Both the position numbers and the translations under genes were made by a program. Source: Gammaproteobacteria bacterium (lineage in GTDB: Bacteria; Pseudomonadota; Gammaproteobacteria; Thiohalospirales; Thiohalospiraceae). From it: DNA of 7,376 bases. This document shows, in pieces, positions 1 through 5,295 of the stretch. The stretch spans positions 1-7,376 of the forward strand of contig JABURU010000132.1 of NCBI GenBank assembly GCA_014762485.1. The letters are read 5' to 3'. Positions within the stretch are counted from its first letter, which is position 1; each line of letters starts with the position of its first letter. The notes under the pieces are model-generated. The model did not search any database, had not been told where the DNA came from, and was given only the letters and a program-made list of their open reading frames with translations.

Positions 1-129
1 GCATTTATGCGCAGAATAAATTCATTAATAACAAACACTTAGACATGTGACTTTCGTTGCTTTAACTGCAGCCGGGTGTTTCGCCTGTTGATTAAAAAAC
101 AGTATCCGCCGCGTGAATATATTTCGTAA

Positions 130-159
130 TGGATATATATGGGGAAATAGCGCTAAAAT
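130..159 (+). promoter_or_regulatory. Candidate sigma70-type promoter of metK
   Basis: A -10-like hexamer TAAAAT lies at 154-159 (five of six consensus bases). It is preceded by TGGATA at 130-135 (four of six bases of TTGACA) with an 18-bp spacer. Transcription would start near 165-167 and give a leader of about 33 nt carrying the AAGGAA ribosome-binding site (185-190), 8 nt before the metK ATG. The surrounding DNA is AT-rich, so a chance match is possible. No SAM riboswitch or tandem MetJ boxes are visible in 1-198. This is an inference from hexamer matching only. Confidence 0.35.
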
Positions 160-198
160 ATTGCACTGAAAAATAATAGGATCAAAGGAACCCGTTAC

Positions 199-1359
199 AT
201 GTCCAATAACTATCTGTTCACTTCCGAGTCTGTTTCCGAAGGCCATCCTGACAAGGTTGCCGACCAGGTATCTGATGCCATTCTGGACGCCATCCTGGAG
301 CAGGACCCTAGTGCACGAGTGGCGTGTGAAACTCTGGTCAAAACAGGCCTGGCACTGGTAGCGGGTGAAATCACCACCACGGCCAACATCGATTATGAAC
401 ATGTGGTGCGCGAGACCATAAAAGATATTGGCTACCAGGGTTCTGATATGGGTTTCGACTGGGAGACCTGTGCGGTACTTAACGGTATCGGCAAACAGTC
501 ACCCGACATCGCCATGGGTGTAGACGAAGGTAATAACAAGGAACAGGGTGCCGGTGACCAGGGTTTGATGTTTGGTTATGCCACCAACGAAACCGACGTG
601 TTGATGCCTGCGCCTATCTATTATTCTCACCGCCTGGTACAGCGTCAGGCGGAAGTACGTAAAAATGGCTCCCTGCCATGGTTACGCCCGGACGCCAAGA
701 GCCAGGTCACCTTCCGCTATGAAGACGACAAACCTGTAGGCGTCGATGCCGTAGTCCTATCTACCCAGCATGCCCCTGAAATTGAACAGGATGCCCTGAT
801 CGACGCGGTGATGGACGAAATCATCAAACCTATCCTGCCCGCCGAGTGGCTGACAGCGGATACCAAGTATCACATCAACCCCACCGGCCGTTTTGTTATC
901 GGTGGCCCAGTGGGTGATTGTGGCCTGACCGGTCGTAAGATCATCGTCGACACCTACGGCGGCATGGGTCGTCACGGCGGCGGTGCCTTCTCCGGCAAGG
1001 ATCCATCCAAGGTGGATCGCTCTGCCGCCTACGCCGGCCGCTATGTTGCCAAGAACATTGTTGCTGCTGGTCTGGCGGATCGCTGTGAAATTCAGGTCTC
1101 CTACGCCATCGGTGTGGCTGAACCCACTTCCATTAGTGTCGATACCTTCGGTACCGGTCGCGTCAGCGATGCCCGCATCGTTGAGCTGGTGCGTGAGCAC
1201 TTTGACCTGCGCCCTAAAGGCCTGGTGGAGATGCTGGATCTGCTACGTCCTATCTACAAAGCAACCGCTGCTTATGGTCACTTTGGGCGTGAAGAAGCCG
1301 CCTTTAGCTGGGAAAAGACTGACAAGGCAGACATCTTGCGTGCTGCAGCCGGCCTGTAA
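199..1359 (+). CDS. metK: S-adenosylmethionine synthase (methionine adenosyltransferase)
   Basis: MetK makes S-adenosylmethionine from methionine and ATP, releasing phosphate and pyrophosphate; it is cytosolic and normally a tetramer. The 386-residue product is close to the usual bacterial length (384 in E. coli). Family signatures are all present: GHPDK at residues 15-19 (ATP and metal binding), GAGDQG at 117-122, the glycine-rich loop GGGAFSGKDP at 260-269, and the conserved C-terminal RPIYKATAAYGHFGR at 350-364. The ATG start is supported by AAGGAA at 185-190 with 8-nt spacing and by the N-terminus (YLFTSESVSEGHPDK), which matches the family directly. It is the first gene of an activated-methyl-cycle cluster, but a 325-bp gap with a hairpin and a riboswitch separates it from ahcY, so the two are probably transcribed separately. 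Codons are biased toward C/G endings, consistent with high expression. Identification is secure. Confidence 0.98.
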   Translation: MSNNYLFTSESVSEGHPDKVADQVSDAILDAILEQDPSARVACETLVKTGLALVAGEITTTANIDYEHVVRETIKDIGYQGSDMGFDWETCAVLNGIGKQSPDIAMGVDEGNNKEQGAGDQGLMFGYATNETDVLMPAPIYYSHRLVQRQAEVRKNGSLPWLRPDAKSQVTFRYEDDKPVGVDAVVLSTQHAPEIEQDALIDAVMDEIIKPILPAEWLTADTKYHINPTGRFVIGGPVGDCGLTGRKIIVDTYGGMGRHGGGAFSGKDPSKVDRSAAYAGRYVAKNIVAAGLADRCEIQVSYAIGVAEPTSISVDTFGTGRVSDARIVELVREHFDLRPKGLVEMLDLLRPIYKATAAYGHFGREEAAFSWEKTDKADILRAAAGL

Positions 1360-1411
1360 TTCAGTGCGGTTGCTCGCTGCAGCAGCCTCTACCGGTCTTG
1401 ATTAAGTACCT

Positions 1412-1455
1412 CAGAACCTGTCTCGCACCTATTATATTGGTGCGAGCGCGTTCTG
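1412..1455 (+). terminator. Two-part hairpin downstream of metK, possible terminator without a U tract
   Basis: The sequence CTCGCACC (1422-1429) pairs perfectly with GGTGCGAG (1439-1446) around a 9-nt AT-rich loop. Outside a small internal loop (1418-1421 against 1447-1449), CAGAAC (1412-1417) pairs with GTTCTG (1450-1455). That is 14 base pairs in two segments, 53 bp after the metK stop. No run of T follows, so it is not a textbook intrinsic terminator. It could stabilise the metK 3' end or assist Rho-dependent termination. The structure is seen directly; its role is inferred. Confidence 0.5.
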
Positions 1456-1557
1456 CTCACCGTTGAAAACCACCCGGTGTGTCATTAACTCTTGCTGAGC
1501 ACACATAGCGGATACGATTTTTTTACAAACAGCCCTGTGCTTTTGCTTTTTTTTGAT

Positions 1558-1563
1558 TACAAT
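1558..1563 (+). promoter_or_regulatory. Candidate -10 element of the ahcY promoter
   Basis: TACAAT matches five of six bases of the sigma70 -10 consensus. It sits so that transcription would begin near 1569-1571, just before the 5' strand of the riboswitch P1 helix at 1577. No good -35 hexamer exists at the expected distance; the upstream DNA is only T-rich. Position relative to the aptamer is the main support. Confidence 0.4.
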
Positions 1564-1576
1564 TAGCTACTTCTAA

Positions 1577-1650
1577 TGTCTTGAGGGGCGCTGCAGCGGT
1601 TATCAACACCGTCAGGCTCGGGGCATTCAATCAAATTCCAACGGCGCTCA
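1577..1650 (+). ncRNA. S-adenosylhomocysteine (SAH) riboswitch aptamer in the ahcY leader
   Basis: The leader matches the SAH riboswitch class, which binds SAH in preference to SAM and raises expression of SAH-recycling genes. P1 forms between 1577-1585 and 1617-1625 (nine pairs, three of them G-U). The conserved core GCGCTGC is at 1588-1594 and CAGGCTCG at 1613-1620. A four-pair hairpin CGGT/ACCG (1597-1600 with 1608-1611) closes a 7-nt loop. The conserved AACGGCGCTCA at 1640-1650 supplies the 3' pseudoknot strand: GCGCTC (1644-1649) pairs with GGGCGC (1586-1591). The usual GAGCGC is GGGCGC here, so one A-U pair becomes G-U and pairing is kept. It lies 34 bp before the ahcY start, exactly where this class is expected. 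Recognition is from the known consensus and crystal-structure sequence of the family; pairing was worked out by hand. Confidence 0.93.
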
Positions 1651-1682
1651 CCCACTATTACGTAAAAATAATGGAGAGTGAG
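1647..1682 (+). promoter_or_regulatory. Ribosome-binding-site-sequestering hairpin, likely riboswitch expression platform
   Basis: Bases 1647-1660 can pair with 1669-1682 around an 8-nt loop. There are twelve pairs, one of them T1656-G1673, and two mismatches (C1652 with A1677, A1654 with A1675). The 3' arm contains the whole ahcY ribosome-binding site GGAGAG (1673-1678) and ends 2 nt before the ATG. The 5' arm begins with CTC (1647-1649), which is also the end of the P2 pseudoknot strand of the SAH aptamer. The two folds cannot coexist fully. When SAH locks P2, the outer three pairs of this hairpin are lost and the site should open. The pairing is visible in the sequence; the switching mechanism is an inference consistent with the known ON behaviour of this riboswitch class. 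Confidence 0.65.
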
Positions 1683-1684
1683 AC

Positions 1685-3097
1685 ATGTCCTCTGATTTTT
1701 CTGATTATAAGATTGCCGATATTGGTCTGGCCGACTGGGGCCGCAAGGAAATTTCCATCGCCGAAACCGAAATGCCTGGCCTGATGGCCCTGCGCGAAGA
1801 GTTCGGGGCGGAACAGCCCTTAAAAGGCGCACGTATTTCCGGCAGCCTGCACATGACCATCCAGACCGCGGTTCTAATTGAAACCCTGGTGGCACTGGGT
1901 GCCGAGGTGCGCTGGGCCTCCTGTAATATCTTCTCTACCCAGGATCATGCGGCAGCCGCTATCGCCGCCAGTGGTATCCCGGTTTTCGCCTGGAAGGGTG
2001 AAACTCTGGAGGAGTACTGGTGGTGTACCGAGCAAATGCTGACCTGGCCTGATGGTCAACAGCCCAACATGATCCTGGATGATGGCGGTGACGCTACCCT
2101 GCTGGTGCATAAAGGCGCAGAACATGAAAAGGCAGGAACCCGTCCGGAGCCAGCCAAGGCCGATGACAATGAAGAGTGGAAGGTCATCGTCGATGTTCTG
2201 AACGCCAGCCTCGATAAGAGCAACGACAAATGGACCAAGATCGTGGAAAGCGTTAAGGGCGTAACCGAAGAGACCACGACCGGCGTACACCGCCTCTACC
2301 AGATGATGGAAAAAGGCGAGCTAATGTTCCCGGCGATGAACGTGAACGATTCAGCCACCAAGTCCAAGTTTGACAACCTCTATGGTTGTCGTGAGTCCCT
2401 GATTGACAGTATCAAACGTGCCACCGACGTCATGATCGCCGGTAAGATCTGTGTGGTCCTGGGTTACGGCGACGTAGGCAAGGGTTGTGCCCAGGCCTAT
2501 CGTGGTATGGGCGCTACCGTATGGGTAACCGAAATCGATCCTATCTGTGCATTGCAGGCAGCGATGGAAGGTTATCGCGTGGTGGATATGAACGAAGCCT
2601 GTAAGATGGGCGACATCTTTGTTACCACGACCGGTAACGTTAACGTTATCGACCATGACCATATGGCAGCGATGAAGAACGAAGCCATCGTTTGTAATAT
2701 TGGCCACTTCGACTCCGAGATCAACATCGCTTCGCTGGAGCAATACCAGTGGGAAGAGATCAAGCCACAGGTAGACCACGTGATCTTCCCCGATGGCAAG
2801 CGCATCATCATTCTCGCCAAGGGTCGCCTGGTAAACCTGGGCTGCGCCACGGGTCATCCGAGCTTCGTCATGTCTGCCTCTTTCACTAACCAGGTGATGG
2901 CACAGATCGAGTTCTTTAATCATGCTGATAAGTATGAAAACCAGGTCTACATCCTGCCGAAAAAGCTGGATGAGAAAGTTGCTCGCCTGCACCTGAAGAA
3001 GATTGGTGTACACCTGACAGAGCTGAGCCAGGAGCAAGCTGATTACATCGGTGTACCTGTAGAAGGTCCATATAAGCCTGACCACTATCGCTACTAA
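1685..3097 (+). CDS. ahcY: Adenosylhomocysteinase (S-adenosyl-L-homocysteine hydrolase)
   Basis: AhcY reversibly hydrolyses SAH to homocysteine and adenosine using tightly bound NAD+, which removes the product inhibitor of methyltransferases. The 470-residue protein shows the substrate segment SLHMTIQTA (54-62), NIFSTQDHAA (81-90), LDDGGD (131-136), the active-site stretch NDSATKSKFDNLYGCRESL (221-239), the NAD-binding glycine motif GYGDVGKG (260-267), GCATGHPSFVMS (386-397) and the conserved C-terminal KPDHYRY. A segment of about 40 residues (roughly 150-190) is the insertion found in many bacterial and plant enzymes and absent from the mammalian form. The ATG is preceded by GGAGAG (1673-1678) with 6-nt spacing. 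Expression is probably controlled by the SAH riboswitch in its leader. metF follows after 69 bp in the same direction. Codon use resembles that of metK. Identification is secure. Confidence 0.98.
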   Translation: MSSDFSDYKIADIGLADWGRKEISIAETEMPGLMALREEFGAEQPLKGARISGSLHMTIQTAVLIETLVALGAEVRWASCNIFSTQDHAAAAIAASGIPVFAWKGETLEEYWWCTEQMLTWPDGQQPNMILDDGGDATLLVHKGAEHEKAGTRPEPAKADDNEEWKVIVDVLNASLDKSNDKWTKIVESVKGVTEETTTGVHRLYQMMEKGELMFPAMNVNDSATKSKFDNLYGCRESLIDSIKRATDVMIAGKICVVLGYGDVGKGCAQAYRGMGATVWVTEIDPICALQAAMEGYRVVDMNEACKMGDIFVTTTGNVNVIDHDHMAAMKNEAIVCNIGHFDSEINIASLEQYQWEEIKPQVDHVIFPDGKRIIILAKGRLVNLGCATGHPSFVMSASFTNQVMAQIEFFNHADKYENQVYILPKKLDEKVARLHLKKIGVHLTELSQEQADYIGVPVEGPYKPDHYRY

Positions 3098-3113
3098 ATA
3101 ACAGGCGATGGCC

Positions 3114-3140
3114 AGGGGCAATGGAAAATCCATTGCCCCT
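3114..3140 (+). terminator. Strong hairpin between ahcY and metF, possible partial terminator
   Basis: A perfect inverted repeat pairs 3114-3125 with 3129-3140 (twelve pairs; the last pair around a 3-nt loop may be open). GGGGC lies at the 5' base and GCCCC on the other side. The following sequence, TCTCATTCTAG, has few consecutive T residues, so termination is probably incomplete. The metF ribosome-binding site (AGGA, 3155-3158) lies downstream and is not part of the stem. It could lower metF expression relative to ahcY or protect the ahcY 3' end. No separate metF promoter was recognised. Confidence 0.6.
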
Positions 3141-3166
3141 TCTCATTCTAGAGACAGGATATAAGC

Positions 3167-4012
3167 ATGGAATCACAAAAAGCATTTGAAAAAACCTTTA
3201 GCTTTGAGTTCTTCCCTCCTAAAACAGAAAAAGGTATAGAGAACCTTCGCAATACCCGCGAAGAGTTGGGTAAGTTAAATCCCAAATTTTTCTCTGTAAC
3301 ATTTGGCGCCGGAGGCAGCACTCAGGAAGGGACTTATGAAACCGTCACAGAGATTAAGAAAGCCGGTTTTGATGCCGCACCTCATCTCTCTTGCATAGGT
3401 TCATCCAGGGAAAGCATAAGCGAATTATTAAAGCGCTATATAGACGCCGATATTAAACACATCGTTGCCTTACGAGGTGATATGCCTTCAGGAATGCGGG
3501 AAGCAGGAGAGTTTCGCTACGCCAATGAGTTAGTGGAATTTATTCGCTCAGAAACCGGTGAGCACTTTCATATAGAAGTCGCCGCCTACCCTGAGTTTCA
3601 TCCCCAGGCCAATACTGCGCAGCAAGATTTAGATAATTTTGCCCAAAAGGTAAAGGCAGGAGCCAACTCGGCGATTACCCAGTACTTCTATAATCCGGAT
3701 GCCTATTTCCATTTTGTAGACGATTGTGAAAGGCGCGGAGTAGACATACCGATAGTACCGGGCATCATGCCGATTACTAACTATACCCAGCTGGCACGTT
3801 TCTCGGATGCCTGCGGAGCTGAAATTCCTCGTTGGATACGTAGCCGCTTGCAGGGTTATGCTGATGACGTTGAATCCATTAAGGCCTTTGGCATGGATGT
3901 CGTCACCGATCTATGTGAACGCCTGTTAACGGCAGGTGCGCCCGGTTTACATTTTTATAGCATGAATCAGGTTGAGCCAACCTTTACCCTATGGAAACGT
4001 TTAGGCTTATAA
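3167..4012 (+). CDS. metF: Methylenetetrahydrofolate reductase
   Basis: MetF reduces 5,10-methylenetetrahydrofolate to 5-methyltetrahydrofolate, the methyl donor for turning homocysteine into methionine; it is a cytosolic flavoprotein (FAD) with a TIM-barrel fold. The 281-residue product is slightly shorter than E. coli MetF (296), mostly at the N-terminus. Motifs include FSFEFFPPKT (11-20), whose Glu14 corresponds to E. coli catalytic Glu28; FGAGGST (46-52); ALRGD (101-105), with Asp105 corresponding to Asp120; YPEFHPQA (141-148); TQYFYN (171-176), with Gln172 corresponding to Gln183; PGIMPI (198-203); and HFYSMNQ (262-268). The start is supported by AGGA at 3155-3158 with 8-nt spacing. The gene lies 69 bp after ahcY across a strong hairpin and ends at a clear intrinsic terminator, so ahcY and metF are probably one transcription unit with metF at a lower level. 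It uses more A/T-ending codons than ahcY. Confidence 0.96.
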   Translation: MESQKAFEKTFSFEFFPPKTEKGIENLRNTREELGKLNPKFFSVTFGAGGSTQEGTYETVTEIKKAGFDAAPHLSCIGSSRESISELLKRYIDADIKHIVALRGDMPSGMREAGEFRYANELVEFIRSETGEHFHIEVAAYPEFHPQANTAQQDLDNFAQKVKAGANSAITQYFYNPDAYFHFVDDCERRGVDIPIVPGIMPITNYTQLARFSDACGAEIPRWIRSRLQGYADDVESIKAFGMDVVTDLCERLLTAGAPGLHFYSMNQVEPTFTLWKRLGL

Positions 4013-4018
4013 ACCATT

Positions 4019-4052
4019 ACGGGCTGAGATTCATATCAGCCCGTCGTTTTTT
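4019..4052 (+). terminator. Intrinsic terminator after metF
   Basis: ACGGGCTGA (4019-4027) pairs perfectly with TCAGCCCGT (4036-4044) around an 8-nt loop. After two bases a run of six T residues follows (4047-4052). It starts 7 bp after the metF stop codon and meets the usual criteria for a Rho-independent terminator. It marks the end of the ahcY-metF unit and implies that rsmE has its own promoter in the following 59 bp. Confidence 0.92.
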
Positions 4053-4064
4053 ACAACATGCCCG

Positions 4065-4079
4065 AGTAAGTTCCTTACT
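4065..4079. repeat. Short perfect inverted repeat upstream of rsmE
   Basis: AGTAAGttcCTTACT has 6-bp perfect arms and a 3-bp centre. It lies between the metF terminator and rsmE, next to the place where a -35 element would sit for the TATATT at 4102-4107. It may be an operator or a small RNA hairpin, or it may be chance. I do not recognise it as the site of any specific regulator. Confidence 0.3.
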
Positions 4080-4107
4080 TTCAGTCCCTTATTTATGACA
4101 CTATATT
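4079..4107 (+). promoter_or_regulatory. Candidate rsmE promoter placed very close to the start codon
   Basis: TATATT at 4102-4107 matches five of six bases of the -10 consensus. A weak -35-like TTTCAG lies at 4079-4084 with a 17-bp spacer. Transcription would begin about 4113-4114, essentially at the rsmE ATG (4112-4114). The preceding terminator requires some promoter in this interval. The -35 is poor, and a start further upstream cannot be excluded. Confidence 0.35.
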
Positions 4108-4111
4108 ACTT

Positions 4112-4837
4112 ATGAGAGAAATCCGTATATATCACGCTGAAGCTTTGGCACAGAAAAATGAGGCCATGCTGAGTGAGTCTGCCGCACGTCATGTAATTCA
4201 GGTCCTAAGAAGAAAAGTAGGTGACCAGATTACTTTATTCGATGGTAGCGGCCTGGATTTTATTGTAGAGATAATGGATATAGAGAGAAAATCTGTACAG
4301 GTTAAAATCTTAAGCCAACTACAAAATAACAATGAATCACCATTAAAGATCCATCTACTGCAAGGTATATCCAAAGGTGAGCACATGGATCTGGCTATAC
4401 AAAAAGCCGTTGAGTGTGGGGTAACCGAAATAACACCTGTAATGACAGAATTCTGTGCCTTTAAATTAGACGAAAAAAGACGTAATAAAAAACTTCATCA
4501 CTGGCAATCTGTTATTCGATCAGCCTGTGAGCAGGCTGAACGCTCGGTCATCCCACGACTAAACTCAATTCAAAACATTTCTTCCTTATATAATATTGAA
4601 GCCGAAGAGAAATTTATCCTGCACCCATATAGTGATGTCCAACTATCTGCCGCCAGTATAAGCACATCTTCTTGTGTATTAGCTATAGGTCCAGAGGGAG
4701 GCTTTAGTGATAGTGAAGTAAAATTTGCCTGTGAAAAAGGCTGGAATAAATTTTCGCTGGGTAAAAGAATATTACGAACCGAGACAGCCACTATTGCGGC
4801 AATCGCTGTATTACAATCGAAATACGGCGACTATTAG
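4112..4837 (+). CDS. rsmE: 16S rRNA (uracil(1498)-N(3))-methyltransferase
   Basis: RsmE methylates N3 of U1498 in 16S rRNA of the small subunit, using SAM; it is a SPOUT-fold enzyme with a deep trefoil knot and acts as a dimer. The 241-residue length is normal for the family. An N-terminal PUA-like domain (about 1-70) contains ARHVIQVLRR (25-34) and LFDGSG (42-47). The SPOUT domain carries QGISKGEHMDLAIQKAVECG (84-103), the knot loop GPEGGF (193-198) and LGKRILRTETA (216-226). The start is fixed by the N-terminus MREIRIYH, which aligns with MRIPRIYH of E. coli RsmE. No Shine-Dalgarno-like sequence precedes this ATG. The gene overlaps the convergent chpC by 4 bp at the stop codons. It is AT-rich and uses AGA arginine codons, unlike metK and ahcY. 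It is a SAM consumer beside the SAM cycle genes, though it probably has its own promoter. Confidence 0.95.
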   Translation: MREIRIYHAEALAQKNEAMLSESAARHVIQVLRRKVGDQITLFDGSGLDFIVEIMDIERKSVQVKILSQLQNNNESPLKIHLLQGISKGEHMDLAIQKAVECGVTEITPVMTEFCAFKLDEKRRNKKLHHWQSVIRSACEQAERSVIPRLNSIQNISSLYNIEAEEKFILHPYSDVQLSAASISTSSCVLAIGPEGGFSDSEVKFACEKGWNKFSLGKRILRTETATIAAIAVLQSKYGDY

Positions 4838-5280
4838 ATATGCTTGCTGACGATATATTCAAACGCATCCATATCAGGAACAAATACATCGGTTCCGTTC
4901 AAATCGACACGTACAGCCATACAGGCAGGCATATTTTCTGATGACTCTGACACAATATCGGTATCAGACATGACAACCATTTTCGGCATACCACTTAATA
5001 TCATGGCAATATAACGGCTTTGCTCTGCAGCTCCCATCTGTATAACGGCTGCGCGCGTTCTACGTTTTATTTCTGGTTTATCCTGTTTATCGAGAGCTTC
5101 GACAGATATAAGAGGTACCATCCCCTTACGCCAGCTCATTGTGCCCATGTGAAATTTCTTTTCTTCTTCTAGCGGCTCAACAACGGCAAAAGGAATGATT
5201 TCTTCTACCATACTATGTGGTAACACCATGCTAAGATGCTTAAACGGTAGAATTAGACAACGTAACTGTTCGGTACTCAT
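4834..5280 (-). CDS. chpC: CheW-like chemosensory adaptor, ChpC type
   Basis: This 148-residue protein is a single CheW-like domain (about 6-142) with no signal peptide or membrane segment. Such proteins link a CheA-type kinase to a methyl-accepting receptor at the membrane. The pattern of an N-terminal strand pair, VEEIIPF, then WRKGMVPLISVEAL, fits the ChpC branch of CheW proteins in type IV pilus (Pil-Chp) clusters; canonical CheW and PilI remain possible. The start is fixed by ATG at 5280-5278 because an in-frame TAA occurs two codons upstream (5286-5284). The ribosome-binding site is weak; a purine-rich AAGAG lies in the 15-bp gap after the kinase gene. That gap implies co-transcription with the kinase. 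In Pseudomonas the order is chpA-chpB-chpC; here the CheB-like methylesterase gene is not between them. The stop codon overlaps that of rsmE. The CheW domain is secure; the ChpC name is moderately so. Confidence 0.75.
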   Translation of the reverse strand: MSTEQLRCLILPFKHLSMVLPHSMVEEIIPFAVVEPLEEEKKFHMGTMSWRKGMVPLISVEALDKQDKPEIKRRTRAAVIQMGAAEQSRYIAMILSGMPKMVVMSDTDIVSESSENMPACMAVRVDLNGTDVFVPDMDAFEYIVSKHI

Positions 5281-5295
5281 ATGTTACTGCTCTTA

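Larger units (their letters stand above)
1360..1576. other. Non-coding gap between metK and the ahcY riboswitch
   Basis: I find no plausible gene here. The contents are the GCTGCAGC repeat copy at 1376-1383, the two-part hairpin at 1412-1455, two T-rich stretches (1518-1524 and 1541-1554), and a -10-like TACAAT at 1558-1563. The rest shows no clear signal. Confidence 0.6.

Noticed and set aside
41..48. AGACATGT resembling a MetJ operator unit (AGACGTCT)
   Set aside because: Only six of eight bases match, and neither neighbouring 8-mer fits. MetJ needs tandem boxes, so a single imperfect copy is not evidence.
117..140. ATATAT repeats in the metK leader as a possible hairpin
   Set aside because: The stem would be all A-T pairs and weak; this is ordinary AT-rich promoter DNA.
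1..198. Possible SAM riboswitch ahead of metK
   Set aside because: No conserved core of a SAM riboswitch class I know is visible, and the leader from the candidate start is only about 33 nt.
25..402. Open frame on the - strand across the metK promoter and 5' end
   Set aside because: Much of it is complement of metK, and the remainder is AT-rich leader; no domain or ribosome-binding site supports it.
757..1200. Open frame antisense to metK (147 codons)
   Set aside because: It lies wholly within a strongly conserved metK coding region and its translation shows no family features.
1477..1524. GTGTG/CACAC stem followed by a run of seven T, possible terminator
   Set aside because: The stem has only five pairs with an 18-nt loop, and the T run begins about 13 nt after it, too far for an intrinsic terminator.
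2351..3133. Long open frame antisense to ahcY (260 codons)
   Set aside because: It mirrors the codon structure of ahcY, starts beyond the ahcY stop in the hairpin region, and its product shows no recognisable domain; a shadow frame.
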